From: Deinococcus fonticola
GTDB lineage: Bacteria; Deinococcota; Deinococci; Deinococcales; Deinococcaceae
Assembly (NCBI RefSeq): GCF_004634215.1
Contig: NZ_SMMH01000024.1
Location: forward strand, 1 to 57,217
Length of the DNA stretch: 57,217 bases
Direction of reading: 5' to 3'
This document shows, piece after piece, positions 20,223-29,738 of the stretch (position 1 is the first letter of the stretch; every line of letters begins with the position of its first letter). The position numbers and the translations under genes are program-made. The notes below the pieces were generated by a model. The model ran no database searches and was not told the DNA's origin. It saw only the letters and a list, made by a program, of their open reading frames with translations.

Positions 20223-20228
20223 TATAAT
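20223..20228 (+). promoter_or_regulatory. -10 box (TATAAT) for the roadblock-like gene
   Basis: A consensus TATAAT lies about 85 nt before ATG 20314, leaving a real 5' leader, unlike the leaderless genes around. No good -35 box sits 17 nt upstream. Confidence 0.45.
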
Positions 20229-20313
20229 CCCGTCAGGTTCCTGCCGTCTCGACCGGACGGCGTAGCACCCAAACGCGCAGTGCCCGATTGCGCCCCCTCC
20301 CGCAAGGACTCCC

Positions 20314-21042
20314 ATGACTAATCCGGTTTACAACTTGATCGCTCAGGCCCTGACAGGCAGCGTGTCCTCCAGGGCCGCCGAGACCATGCTTCAGGCCGCC
20401 ATGAAGGAAGCGGGGCTGTCCGCCGATTCGGTGACGCCCGCCGACATGCAAGACCTCCTGAACGGGCCGCTGCTGACGCGCCTGAGTGCCGCGCTGCCGC
20501 CCCAGCGTGCCCGCGAGGAAGTCACGCTGATTTCCCGGCAACTGGAGCGCAAGTACCCCAAGGCCCCCACGCTGTTCACGGACGTGGGGTCGCTGGCCGC
20601 CTGGGACGACACCATCATCTCGCCCATCAACCCGGTGCACGACGGCTTCGAACTTTCGGAGGACGATTTCGAGTTCGACGATCCGGATTTCGGCGGAACG
20701 CTGGAGCAGCGGGCCTTCGACCTGAACAGCGAGAAGGGCCAGGAGGAGTTGATTCAGCACCTGGGACGCATGCAGGGCGTGCAGAGCGTCATGATTTCCA
20801 GCCGCGCCGGGCAGGTGCTGAAGTTCAAGGCCATGCGTGACCCCAAGGGGCTAGGCAGCGTCATGACCGCTACGGCCCTGCTGTTTCAGAAACGGCAGCT
20901 GAAGCTGATGTCGGTGGATCTGGGGGCCCAGACAGTGTGTATGCGCCCGCTGGGGCCGTATAGCGTGGCGGTGGTGGCCGGCGCGCAGGTGAACGTGGGC
21001 CGCCTGCTGGCGGAGTTGCAGCAGGTCGAGGCGAGCGCGTGA
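20314..21042 (+). CDS. Roadblock/LC7-like protein with a shared N-terminal domain
   Basis: 242 residues. Residues 1-80 (MTNPVYNLIAQALTGSVSSR onward) match, by eye, the first 80 residues of the coiled-coil protein two genes downstream: both have a xSSRAxExxLQxA block, then a GL-to-DxL helix, then RLxxxxP and a last helix. An acidic linker (ELSEDDFEFDDPDF) leads to a C-terminal roadblock-like domain (MQGVQSVMISSRAGQVLKF, then VAVVAGAQVNVGRLLAELQQ). Roadblock proteins dimerise and regulate small GTPases. AAGGA precedes the ATG; the next gene overlaps by 4 bp. Confidence 0.75.
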   Translation: MTNPVYNLIAQALTGSVSSRAAETMLQAAMKEAGLSADSVTPADMQDLLNGPLLTRLSAALPPQRAREEVTLISRQLERKYPKAPTLFTDVGSLAAWDDTIISPINPVHDGFELSEDDFEFDDPDFGGTLEQRAFDLNSEKGQEELIQHLGRMQGVQSVMISSRAGQVLKFKAMRDPKGLGSVMTATALLFQKRQLKLMSVDLGAQTVCMRPLGPYSVAVVAGAQVNVGRLLAELQQVEASA

Positions 21043-22739
21043 GCCCAGGGCGGATGGGTGCGGCGCGGGGAGGTGCAGTGCAGCTGAGTACGGTGCAGGT
21101 GGGTGCAGCCCGGGCAGGCGTGCTGGCCCTGATGCTGGCCCTGAGTGCAGCAGGAACGGCCTCGGCCCAGAACCTCACGGCCTATAGCCGCCTGGCGCAG
21201 CAACTCGACGCGGCGGCGGCGGGGGCCGGCCAGGATTCGCTGGCCACCCTGAAGCAACTGGACGCCGCGCAGGCGGCCCTGAGCGAGTTGCAACCCACCC
21301 TCAGCAGTACCAAGTTGAGCGCGGCCTTGCAGGACACCCTGAATGCCGTTCGTGCCGCGCAGGCCCGCACGCCGGCAGAGTTGCAGGCGCAGGTGCAACT
21401 GGCGCGCGGCCTGATGCGCAAGGCGCTGTACGACCAGACCATGAACCTGCTGGCGACCACGCCGGCCAACGGAAGCGATCACCTGAAGCTGCTGGCCCGT
21501 GAACTGGACGTCGAGCCTGCCAGCGTGCAGACGGATGTGCAGGCCGGGCACCTGAACCGCGCGGCGTGGAAATTGCAGCAGTCCGCGACCGCGAAACTTC
21601 AGGCGGCGCTGGGAAGCGTGCAGGTCCAGCAATCGGGCGCGGCCTACCTGAACCTGGCGCGCGCGGCCGGCTGGTTCACGGTGGTGCAGGACGCAGCCCG
21701 CAGCGTCGACCCGCCTCTGAAACCCGAGCAGTTCAGCCTGGCGCTGACCCAGCTCTCGGGCGGGCAACTCGGGGAGCTTCAGGGCAGCCTGCGCAGCCTA
21801 CGGGGCGGTGTGGCGGCCCTGAGCACTTCACTGAAGACCCCCGCTGCACAGACGGACAGCCCGGTGAAGGGGGTCGTCAACAGCAGCAAGCCGCCCGTCA
21901 GCGTGCCCCCGGTCACGCCCCCAGCCAAGCCTTCCCCGGCCACCCCTCCTGCGGCCACCCCAGGGGCGAATACAGGGGCGGCCACCGCGGCAAGTCTGCC
22001 CAGAACGGCGGGAGCCGACGCCGCCTATGCCAGCCTGGGCCGGGCGCTCTCGGCCACCACGCGTGCCGATCTGCCCGCCACCCGCCGCGCCCTGCAGGAC
22101 GCCCTGACTGCCCTGACCAAAGCCCCCGCCGCCCTGAGGGGCGCGCCGGGCTACGGCGCCCTGGTGCAGCGCGTTAAGTTCATGGCCGGGCGCGCGGCCC
22201 TGCGGCCCGCCGACGTGCAGGCGCTGATCGGTGACCTGAGCACCCTGGAGGCGAGGCAGGCTGGCAAATCAGGGTCGGTCATGACGGCCCTGGCCAGCGG
22301 CACGGCCCTGGCGCTGGGCGGTGGGGTACGGGCCATGCTGGCGCTGCTGCTGGCGCTGGCGTGCGCCGCACCACTGTATCTGCTGAACCTGGCTTTCGGG
22401 GGCAAGAACCCTTTCTGGCGGGCCATCAGCGCGGCGCTGCTGCTGCTGCTGCTGCCCACCCTGGCCGAGGGTCTGCTGGGTTTCCTGGGCTGGCTGGGCG
22501 ATACTCTGAACGTGCCCTTCCTGCGCGGCCTGCTGGCCCTGACGCCGGGCCAGAGTGCCTTCGGGGTACCGCTGCGTATGCTGGTCACCGCGCTGGCGCT
22601 GGGCCTGGCCACCTACGGTTTCCGGGGCCTGTGCGTGCAGTTCGGGCTGCTGGGGGGCCGCCGGCCCGCCGGCCCACGCCCGGCGCCGAAACCCAAGCAG
22701 CCTGACCAGACCAGTTTCGACTGGGACGAGGAACTCTGA
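21039..22739 (+). CDS. Exported/membrane protein of the three-gene cluster
   Basis: 566 residues. The GTG at 21039 overlaps the upstream stop (GTGA); a signal peptide (AGVLALMLALSAAGTASA, near residues 27-45) suggests secretion of the N-terminal part. An Ala/Gln/Leu-rich helical region (about 45-270) precedes a Pro/Ala/Thr linker (about 280-320), a second helical region, and three to four membrane segments from about residue 420 (GVRAMLALLLALACAAPLYL, then SAALLLLLLPTLAEGLLGFL). It ends in a short cytoplasmic-type tail, FDWDEEL. I do not recognise the family. Confidence 0.65.
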   Translation: MSPGRMGAARGGAVQLSTVQVGAARAGVLALMLALSAAGTASAQNLTAYSRLAQQLDAAAAGAGQDSLATLKQLDAAQAALSELQPTLSSTKLSAALQDTLNAVRAAQARTPAELQAQVQLARGLMRKALYDQTMNLLATTPANGSDHLKLLARELDVEPASVQTDVQAGHLNRAAWKLQQSATAKLQAALGSVQVQQSGAAYLNLARAAGWFTVVQDAARSVDPPLKPEQFSLALTQLSGGQLGELQGSLRSLRGGVAALSTSLKTPAAQTDSPVKGVVNSSKPPVSVPPVTPPAKPSPATPPAATPGANTGAATAASLPRTAGADAAYASLGRALSATTRADLPATRRALQDALTALTKAPAALRGAPGYGALVQRVKFMAGRAALRPADVQALIGDLSTLEARQAGKSGSVMTALASGTALALGGGVRAMLALLLALACAAPLYLLNLAFGGKNPFWRAISAALLLLLLPTLAEGLLGFLGWLGDTLNVPFLRGLLALTPGQSAFGVPLRMLVTALALGLATYGFRGLCVQFGLLGGRRPAGPRPAPKPKQPDQTSFDWDEEL

Positions 22740-22788
22740 TGCCCATATCCCTCTTTGCCGCGCCTCACCGCCCTGAAGGGAGGCCCAC

Positions 22789-24777
22789 ATGATTCCGCAA
22801 CCGCTCTACAAGATTCCCGTGAAGTTGCTGGGAGACCTGGCGTCCTCACGCGCGCTGGAAAAGGTGCTGCAAGACGCCGCCAGTTCACGCGGCCTGGCGC
22901 TGGAGTCGCTGGACGCCGACACGCTGGAAGACATCCTGAAAAAGGACGTGTACCGCCGCCTGCAACACACCGTGCCCGCCGTCCTGGCGAAAAAACGCGT
23001 CATGGAGGTGCTGAAGGAACTTCACAGCGTTCCCGAACCCGCGCCGCTGCGCACCACCGAGGTTCGGCTGGTGAACGACCCGGTGGCGCTGCTGGAAGAG
23101 AAAGCCAAGAAGTTCAACCTGTACTTCGACTGGCCGGAAACCCAGCGCCTGCGCAGCATCCTGGGGATCGCCAAGACTGAAGGCGCCGCCGGGCGCAGCG
23201 TGGAGTCGCTGGTGCAGGAAGGCAGCGGCCTGCTGGAGCAGATGGAACGCCGCCTGCAGGAGGGCCTGGTCGAGCAGGCGCAGGACCTGGCCGAGCTGAA
23301 AGCCACCTTCGGGCGCGTGCAGGGCATGGGCGGGCGCGACGTCAAGCGGTTGGAGAACCTGATCGGGCAGATCGACGAGGCGCAGGAGCAGGGCACGCTG
23401 CTGCCCGGTGAGGTGGAACGCGCCCGCAACATCACCTTCAAGCTGCGCAAGAGCCTGGAAAGCAGCGTGGTGGAGAGTGTCACCAGCGCGCAGGGGGTTC
23501 CGGACGCGGTCATTCAGGCCGAGGTGCAGGCGCGCGTGCAGGCGCTGGAACTGGAGCACGTCACGCGCCAGTTGGCCGACATTCAGCGTGATCACGCGGC
23601 GCTGCTGCGCGCCCGCCCCGACCTGAACGCCCAGAACGAGGAACTGCGGGCCCGCGTGAGCCTGGGCAGCGTGGCGGTGGAAGCCGTGCAGGACTGGCGC
23701 GCCGCCCTGGACGCGGCGCACCAGGACACCCTGGCGCAGCAACGCCAGGAACTCACGGCGCTGGAAGCGCAACTGGACGCCCTGCCCGACAGTACTGCCG
23801 GGCACGAGGTGCGCGTCACGCTGGACGTGGCGAGGCTGACCTTGCAGGAAGGCAGCCTGGCCACCGATGAACTGCTTGAACTGCGCGGCACCCTGAACGT
23901 GCTGGAGCACTCGCCGGAACTGGCGGCCCGCATCATGGAGCACCAGCGCGAACTGGCCGAGCTGGAACGCACCGCCCGCGAGGTGCCGGGCGCGGAGGAG
24001 GAACTGCGCCGCTCCATTACCGAGGCCCGCGAGGTGCTGGCCCGTGGGCAGGACGCCGAACTGGGGCCGCTGTGGGCAGTGCTGGAACGCTTCATGGGCG
24101 AGGCCGCGCAGCAACGCGAGAACTTCGACGCGCGGGCCGACCACGTGATCCGCGAGTACGACAGTGTGCGCTCGCTGGCCGGCGAAACCATTCAGCGCCT
24201 GGGCCGCCTGGCCGAAGCCCTGCGTGCGCAGCGCCGCCTGGGGCCGATGAGCGCCCAGGCCCGTGAACGCTACGCCCTGAGCCTCACCGACGCCGAGGCG
24301 CTGCTGGCTGAGGCCCGCGCCGAGTACCAGGCCGCGCAGGAAGTCACCGCGACTTTCGGGCAAGACGCCCTGAGTGACCTGCTGGACGTGTTCAACCTGG
24401 GCAGCGAGATCGGCGGGGACGCGGGAGGCACCAGCACAGGCGCGGGCGCAGGCAGCAGCTTCCTGGGGGACGTGCCCGCAATGTCCGGGGCAGGGGTAGC
24501 AGTGTCCGGGGCAGCAGCGTCCGAACCACGCGCGGAGACCTGGCTGATCGAGGACGGCCACCTGGCCCATGGGCCGGAAACGGCGACCATCACGGGGCTG
24601 CTGAGCCTGCTCGCGCAGGCCGACACGCTGGGCCTGCACCGCCTGGACATGGGGGATCAGACGCACGTGTGGTCGGCGCGGGCCGCCGGGCCACGCGGCT
24701 GGCGGGTGGCGCGCGCCCTGACCTGGGATGACCTGGACGCCGGAGCGGGCCGCTGGCTCGACACCGGGGAGGCCTGA
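22789..24777 (+). CDS. Long coiled-coil protein with the shared N-terminal domain
   Basis: 662 residues. Residues 1-80 (IPVKLLGDLASSRALEKVLQ and onward) resemble the N-terminus of the roadblock-like protein encoded at 20314. Residues about 100-540 are rich in Glu, Arg, Gln, Leu and Ala with heptad-like spacing (ELERTAREVPGAEEELRRSI and similar) and should form coiled coil. A Gly/Ser/Ala linker (about 545-580) leads to a small C-terminal domain starting ETWLIEDGHLAHGPETATIT. GGGAGG lies upstream of the ATG. It looks structural or scaffolding; function unknown. Confidence 0.7.
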   Translation: MIPQPLYKIPVKLLGDLASSRALEKVLQDAASSRGLALESLDADTLEDILKKDVYRRLQHTVPAVLAKKRVMEVLKELHSVPEPAPLRTTEVRLVNDPVALLEEKAKKFNLYFDWPETQRLRSILGIAKTEGAAGRSVESLVQEGSGLLEQMERRLQEGLVEQAQDLAELKATFGRVQGMGGRDVKRLENLIGQIDEAQEQGTLLPGEVERARNITFKLRKSLESSVVESVTSAQGVPDAVIQAEVQARVQALELEHVTRQLADIQRDHAALLRARPDLNAQNEELRARVSLGSVAVEAVQDWRAALDAAHQDTLAQQRQELTALEAQLDALPDSTAGHEVRVTLDVARLTLQEGSLATDELLELRGTLNVLEHSPELAARIMEHQRELAELERTAREVPGAEEELRRSITEAREVLARGQDAELGPLWAVLERFMGEAAQQRENFDARADHVIREYDSVRSLAGETIQRLGRLAEALRAQRRLGPMSAQARERYALSLTDAEALLAEARAEYQAAQEVTATFGQDALSDLLDVFNLGSEIGGDAGGTSTGAGAGSSFLGDVPAMSGAGVAVSGAAASEPRAETWLIEDGHLAHGPETATITGLLSLLAQADTLGLHRLDMGDQTHVWSARAAGPRGWRVARALTWDDLDAGAGRWLDTGEA

Positions 24778-24778
24778 T

Positions 24779-24939
24779 ACGCACGGCGTCCAATTCCAGA
24801 GGATTGCAGAAAAGCATTCCAATCCTTTTCCATCTCTGCTTCGCCGCTGTGCCAGTCCCGCAGCGCGTATTTTTTGCTTCTCCTTCCAGTCGGGTGATAT
24901 CGCCGGGAAGCAGCGATATCACCGCAGTTGGTATGAGTC
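24779..24939 (+). repeat. Dispersed repeat with hairpin, copy 1
   Basis: About 160 bp similar to the reverse complement of 45404-45550. Shared blocks include GCGTCC(A/G)ATTCCA, CCCGCAGCGCGTATTTTTTG and GCAGTTGGTAT/GCAATAGGTAT. It ends in a 10-bp hairpin, GTGATATCGC (24894-24903) with GCGATATCAC (24913-24922). It lies in the gap before tsaE and carries the bases directly upstream of the tsaE start. Confidence 0.75.
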
Positions 24940-24945
24940 GGCCGC

Positions 24946-25398
24946 GTGAGCTTGCCCCTGAACCTGCCGCTGAACACGGGTGAAACGCGCCTGCTGCGCG
25001 GCCTGGAAGAGCAGCAGGCGCTGGGCGCGGCCTTTGCGCTGGCCCTGCCGACCGGCGCCCTGCTGTTTCTGGAAGGCGAGCTGGGCGCGGGCAAAACGTC
25101 GTTTACGCAGGGGCTGGTCGGCGCCCTGGGCTTCCGTGACAGTGTGACCAGTCCCACCTACGCGCTGATGCACGTGTACCCCACCGCGCAGGGACAGGTG
25201 CTGCACGTGGACGCCTACCGCGTGCGCGACGTGGGCGAACTGTACGACATGGATCTGGACGACCTGATCTCGGGCAGTCGCCTGAGTGTCGTCGAGTGGG
25301 GCGAGGGACTGTACGCCGATTACCAGCCCGCCCCCATCCTACGTTTCGCGCACGTGGACGGCCAGCCGGAAGTGCGCGAGGTCACGCGAATCCGCTGA
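24946..25398 (+). CDS. tsaE: tRNA t6A threonylcarbamoyl transfer ATPase TsaE
   Basis: 150 residues. It partners TsaB and TsaD in adding threonylcarbamoyl to A37 of ANN-decoding tRNAs. The Walker A motif is GELGAGKTSFTQGL; VTSPTYALMHVY is the TsaE switch I-like segment, VLHVDAYRV follows, and VVEWGEGL is the conserved C-terminal block. The start is a GTG with TATGAG eight bases upstream. It sits just after a dispersed repeat. No other tsa gene is in the window. Confidence 0.93.
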   Translation: MSLPLNLPLNTGETRLLRGLEEQQALGAAFALALPTGALLFLEGELGAGKTSFTQGLVGALGFRDSVTSPTYALMHVYPTAQGQVLHVDAYRVRDVGELYDMDLDDLISGSRLSVVEWGEGLYADYQPAPILRFAHVDGQPEVREVTRIR

Positions 25399-25423
25399 CC
25401 TTTTTGAGCGACAATAAGGCGTC

Positions 25424-26611
25424 ATGTTGACTCTGGTTTTAAACAGCGGGTCGAGCAGTGTGAAATTTGCCCTGCTCGACCCGCGCTCCAGCGAAGTGCG
25501 CCTCTCCGGCCTGACCGAGCGCCTGGGGTCGGACGCCGCGTCCGCCACCCTGAAAACAGGCGGCGAGAAGAAGCAGGTGACGCTCAAAGACGGCACCTAC
25601 GCCTCGGCTTTTGGGCTGATCGCCGGAGAACTCGACGCCCTGAATGTTCGCCAGGAGGTGCAAGCTGTCGGTCACCGCGTGGTGCACGGCGGTGAGAAAT
25701 TCAGCGGCTCGGTGCTGCTGACGCCGGAAGTGATGGCGGCCCTGCGCGAGTGCATTCCCCTGGCGCCGCTGCACAACCCGCCCAACATCGCCGGAATCGA
25801 GGCGGCGCAGCTGGCCTTTCCGAACCTGCCGCAGGTGGGCGTGTTCGACACGGCCTTCCACCAGACCATGCCCCCTGTGGCCTACCGCTACGCCGTGCCG
25901 GAAAGCTGGTACACCCAGCACGGCGTGCGCCGCTACGGCTTTCACGGCACCAGCCACCAGTACGTGGCGCAGGAAGCCGCCAAGATGCTGGGCAAGCCGC
26001 TGGAAGACCTGAACCTGGTCACCGCGCACCTGGGCAACGGGTGCAGCGCCACCGCCGTCCGGGGCGGCCAGAGCGTGGACAGCAGCATGGGCTTCACGCC
26101 GCTCGAAGGGCTGGTCATGGGCACCCGCAGCGGCGACGTCGACCCGGGCCTGCACGACTTCATGGCCCGCCAGGCCGGCTTGACGCTGACGCAGATCATG
26201 ACCGCCCTTAACAAGGAAAGCGGGCTACTGGGGGTCTCTGGCCTCACCAACGACATGCGCGAACTGGAGGCCGCCGCCGCGCGGGGCCACGAACGCGCCG
26301 CGCTGGCCCTCGACCTGTTCATCTACCGCCTCGCCAAGACGGTGGCCGCCCTCAGCGTGCCGCTGGGCCGACTCGACGCCCTGGTGTTTACCGGCGGAAT
26401 CGGGGAGAACAGCGAGCTGGTGCGCGCCCGCACCCTGGGTCACCTCGGCCTGCTGGGCTTCAAACTCGACGAACACGCCAACCAGCAGGCCGTGCGCGGC
26501 CAGGGCGGCCTTATCACCACCCCCGGCAGCACGCCCGCCCTGGTCGTGAACACCAACGAGGAACTGATGATCGCGCGGGAAACGATGCGGCTGGTGGCCC
26601 TGAACCCGTAA
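25424..26611 (+). CDS. ackA: Acetate kinase
   Basis: 395 residues. Interconverts acetate plus ATP with acetyl phosphate. LTLVLNSGSSSVKFALLD is the N-terminal phosphate site, RYGFHGTSHQYVAQEA carries the active-site His, HLGNGCSATAV and LVFTGGIGENSELVR are the actin-fold nucleotide sites. pta follows after 83 bp, so the pair forms the reversible acetyl-CoA to acetate route. No Shine-Dalgarno is obvious and no clear -10 box is at leaderless distance. Confidence 0.96.
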   Translation: MLTLVLNSGSSSVKFALLDPRSSEVRLSGLTERLGSDAASATLKTGGEKKQVTLKDGTYASAFGLIAGELDALNVRQEVQAVGHRVVHGGEKFSGSVLLTPEVMAALRECIPLAPLHNPPNIAGIEAAQLAFPNLPQVGVFDTAFHQTMPPVAYRYAVPESWYTQHGVRRYGFHGTSHQYVAQEAAKMLGKPLEDLNLVTAHLGNGCSATAVRGGQSVDSSMGFTPLEGLVMGTRSGDVDPGLHDFMARQAGLTLTQIMTALNKESGLLGVSGLTNDMRELEAAAARGHERAALALDLFIYRLAKTVAALSVPLGRLDALVFTGGIGENSELVRARTLGHLGLLGFKLDEHANQQAVRGQGGLITTPGSTPALVVNTNEELMIARETMRLVALNP

Positions 26612-26694
26612 CCCGTGCAGAAAAAGCTGAAGCGGGCGCCTGAGCCTCTACAGGCCACAAGTCACGAGCGACAGGCTCTGCGAAGGAGAAGTCC

Positions 26695-28830
26695 ATGAAA
26701 ACACTTTTTATCGCGCCGACCCGCAATGGGGTGGGGCTGTCGAGTACGGCGCTGGGGCTGACGCGCGCGCTGGAGCGTCAGGGGTTGCGGGTGGCGTTTC
26801 TCAAGCCGATTGCCCAGACGCATGAGCGCAGCGCCGACGACAGCGTGCAGTTTGCGCGCAGCGTCTCTCACCTGAACCCGCCGGACCCCATCGACCTGAC
26901 GCGGGCCGAGGAGATGCTGAGCCACGGCGCGGACGAGGAATTGATGGAGCAGGTCATCGCCCTGTCGCGCGGCGCGGTGGGGGAGGGCGTGGACGTCCTG
27001 ATCGCCGAGGGCATTGCCCTGACCGAGCGCAACGTGTACGCCGGGCCGCTGAACGCCGCGCTGGCCCGCAACCTGGAGGCCGACACGGTGCTGGTCAGCA
27101 GCCTGGCGAACGTGTCGGCGGCGGAACTGGCCGACGAACTGGAGATCGCCGCGCAGAACTACCGCCGCAGTGACGGTACGGGCCTGGCGGGCTTCGTGCT
27201 GAACTTCGCGCCCAGGGAACTGGATTTCGGCACGCTGATGGCCGAGCTGCGCGCCCGCAGTCAGGTGCTGGCCAGCGGGGAACTGCCGCTGCTGGGCGTG
27301 GTGAGCCTGTCGGAAACGCTGCGCCAGGGGCGCACCCTGGACATCGCCCGCCACCTGAAGGCCGAGGTGGTGAACGCCGGGGAAATGGAGCTGCGGCGCG
27401 TGGCGAGTCCGGTGGTCACCGCCCGCACCGTGCCGAAAATGGCGCACCTGTTCGGGCCGGGGGCATTGATCGTCACGCCCGCCGACCGCGAGGACGTGAT
27501 CATGGCCGCCGCGCTGTGCCACCTCAGCGGCGTGCCGCTGGCGGGGCTGGTGTATACCTCGGGCAGCACCCCCGAGGACAGCATTCAGCAGCTCTGCAAC
27601 GCGGCGCTGACCAGCACCCTGCCGGTGATGCGCGTGCCGACCAATTCGTTTCAGACGGCTTCGCTGCTGGCCAGCATGGACGCGCGCGTGCCGCACGACG
27701 ACCCGGGCCGCATGGACCGGATGCTGGATTTCATTGCCGACCGGCTCGACACCGTGCCGCTGGGCGCCCGCATTCGCACGCCGCGCCCGGACGGGGAACG
27801 CCGATTGCCCCCCAGCGCCTTCCGCTACGAACTGATTCAGAAGGCCAGGGCGGCGGGCAAACGCATCGTGCTGCCCGAAGGCGACGAGCCGCGCACCGTG
27901 AAGGCCGCCATCCGCTGCGCCGAGAAGGGCATTGCCCGCTGCGTGCTGCTGGCCAAACCCGAGCGGGTCAAACAGGTCGCGCAGGGGCAGGGCCTGGACA
28001 TCCCGGCGGGCCTGGAAATCCTCGACCCGGACAGTGTGCGCCAGCGCTACGTGGCCCCCATGGTGGAGCTGCGCCGCAGCAAGGGCCTGACCGAACCGCA
28101 GGCGCTCGCGCAACTGGAGGACAGCGTGGTGCTGGGCACCATGATGCTGGCCCTGGGTGAGGTGGACGGGCTGGTGTCCGGCGCGGTGCACACCACCGCG
28201 AACACCGTGCGGCCCGCGCTGCAACTCATCAAGACGGCGCCCGGCGCGTCGCTGGTCAGCAGCATCTTTTTCATGCTGATGCCCGAACAGGTGCTGGTGT
28301 ACGGGGACGCCGCCATCAATCCCAACCCCAATGCCGAGGAACTCGCGGACATCGCCATTCAGAGTGCCGACAGCGCCCAGGCGTTCGGCCTGCCGGTGCG
28401 CGTTGCCATGATCAGTTACAGCACCGGCGAAAGCGGCAGCGGCCAGGACGTGGACAAGGTCAAGGAAGCCACCCGCCTGGTCAAGGAACGCCGCCCCGAC
28501 ATCACCGTGGATGGCCCCCTGCAATACGACGCCGCCAGCGTCCTGAGCGTCGGCAGGCAGAAGGCCCCGGACAGCCCGGTGGCCGGACGCGCCACCGTGT
28601 TCATCTTCCCGGACCTGAACACCGGCAACACCACCTACAAGGCCGTGCAGCGCAGCGCGGGCGTGGTCGCGGTCGGCCCGATGCTCCAGGGCCTGCGCAA
28701 GCCCGTGAACGACCTCTCGCGCGGCGCCCTGGTGGACGACATCGTGTACACCATCGCCCTGACGGCCATTCAGGCCACGCAGGTGGAAGCGAACATGCAG
28801 GCCCCCGCCACGCCGGGCAATTCTGCCTGA
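26695..28830 (+). CDS. pta: Phosphate acetyltransferase, long form
   Basis: 711 residues, the long type. An N-terminal P-loop-like domain (LFIAPTRNGVGLSSTALGL; MKTLF start) and a DRTGG-type middle domain (about 200-340) precede the catalytic PTA domain from about 375 (IVLPEGDEPRTVKAAIRCAE) to FVFPDLNTGN-type FIFPDLNTGNTTYKAVQR. It makes acetyl phosphate from acetyl-CoA and phosphate. GAAGGAGAAG precedes the ATG. The N-terminal domains regulate the long enzymes in other bacteria. It pairs with ackA. Confidence 0.95.
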   Translation: MKTLFIAPTRNGVGLSSTALGLTRALERQGLRVAFLKPIAQTHERSADDSVQFARSVSHLNPPDPIDLTRAEEMLSHGADEELMEQVIALSRGAVGEGVDVLIAEGIALTERNVYAGPLNAALARNLEADTVLVSSLANVSAAELADELEIAAQNYRRSDGTGLAGFVLNFAPRELDFGTLMAELRARSQVLASGELPLLGVVSLSETLRQGRTLDIARHLKAEVVNAGEMELRRVASPVVTARTVPKMAHLFGPGALIVTPADREDVIMAAALCHLSGVPLAGLVYTSGSTPEDSIQQLCNAALTSTLPVMRVPTNSFQTASLLASMDARVPHDDPGRMDRMLDFIADRLDTVPLGARIRTPRPDGERRLPPSAFRYELIQKARAAGKRIVLPEGDEPRTVKAAIRCAEKGIARCVLLAKPERVKQVAQGQGLDIPAGLEILDPDSVRQRYVAPMVELRRSKGLTEPQALAQLEDSVVLGTMMLALGEVDGLVSGAVHTTANTVRPALQLIKTAPGASLVSSIFFMLMPEQVLVYGDAAINPNPNAEELADIAIQSADSAQAFGLPVRVAMISYSTGESGSGQDVDKVKEATRLVKERRPDITVDGPLQYDAASVLSVGRQKAPDSPVAGRATVFIFPDLNTGNTTYKAVQRSAGVVAVGPMLQGLRKPVNDLSRGALVDDIVYTIALTAIQATQVEANMQAPATPGNSA

Positions 28831-28849
28831 CCAGCCCCTCAGGGGCATA

Positions 28850-28855
28850 TAGAGT
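28850..28855 (+). promoter_or_regulatory. -10 box (TAGAGT) of the SDR gene
   Basis: TAGAGT ends 6 nt before ATG 28862. Confidence 0.45.
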
Positions 28856-28861
28856 AGCGGC

Positions 28862-29656
28862 ATGACCAATTTAGCAGCGGGGCAGCTGGCCGGGCGGGTC
28901 GCCATTATCACGGGTGCCGGGGACGGAATCGGGCGGGCTGTCGCCGAGGCCTTCGTGGCCGAGGGAGCGCGCGTGCTGCTGGCCGAACTGAACGAGGAAC
29001 TGGGCCAGCAGGCGCAGCGCGACCTGGGCGACCAGACCTTTTTCCTGCACAGTGACGCGGCCAGCCAGGCGGACAACGAACGCATGGTGCAGGAGGCCGT
29101 GAACCGCTGGGGCCAGCTGGACATTCTGGTCAACAACGCCTGGGGCGGCGGAACGCTGAGCCGCGCCGAGCACAAGGCGCCCGAGCAACTGGCGCACGCG
29201 GTCGCGCTGGGCTTCACCGGGCCGTGGTGGGCCATGCGGGCCGCGTACCGCCAGATGCGGGAACGCGGGTACGGCCGCATCATCAACATGTGCTCGCTGA
29301 ACGGCGTGAACGCCCACATGGGCACCTTCGAGTACAACACCGCCAAGGAGGCACTGCGGGCCGCCACACGCAGCGCCGCGCGCGAGTGGGCGCCCTATGG
29401 CATCACCGCCAACGCCATTCTGCCCGGCGCCAAGACCGCCGCCAGCCGCGCCGTGTTCGCGGCCAACCCGCAACTGGAAGTCATGGCCAACGCCATGAAC
29501 CCCATGGGCCGCCTGGGTGATCCCCTGCAGGACATTGCCCCGGTCGCGGTGTTCCTGGCCAGTGAGGGCAGCCGTTACCTGACCGGCAACAGCCTGTTCG
29601 TGGACGGCGGCGGGCACATCAACGGCGTGGCCTGGGCCCCGCAGCTGGAAGACTGA
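28862..29656 (+). CDS. Short-chain dehydrogenase/reductase
   Basis: 264 residues, classical SDR. The cofactor-binding TGAGDGIG follows VAIITGAG, LVNNAWGGG replaces the usual NNAG, and the catalytic pair is in EYNTAKEAL (YxxxK) with Ser in MCSLNGVN. The C-terminal FVDGGGHINGVAW is typical. An Asp/Glu after strand 2 (LLAELNEE) suggests NAD(H). Substrate unknown. TAGAGT lies 6 nt before the ATG. Confidence 0.9.
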   Translation: MTNLAAGQLAGRVAIITGAGDGIGRAVAEAFVAEGARVLLAELNEELGQQAQRDLGDQTFFLHSDAASQADNERMVQEAVNRWGQLDILVNNAWGGGTLSRAEHKAPEQLAHAVALGFTGPWWAMRAAYRQMRERGYGRIINMCSLNGVNAHMGTFEYNTAKEALRAATRSAAREWAPYGITANAILPGAKTAASRAVFAANPQLEVMANAMNPMGRLGDPLQDIAPVAVFLASEGSRYLTGNSLFVDGGGHINGVAWAPQLED

Positions 29657-29738
29657 TTCCGGTTGGGCCGTGATGGAATAACGGTGAAAGCCGACCAGAG
29701 CAGGCACAGGAACGAACTAAACGGGTGCCGCTGAGTTC

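Noticed and set aside
22885..24822. 645-codon open frame antisense to the coiled-coil gene
   Set aside because: Composition-driven shadow; the sense protein has consistent domain structure and a ribosome-binding site.
26662..29367. 901-codon open frame antisense to pta and the SDR gene
   Set aside because: Spans two clear genes and an intergenic gap, with no domain; an effect of GC-rich codon use.
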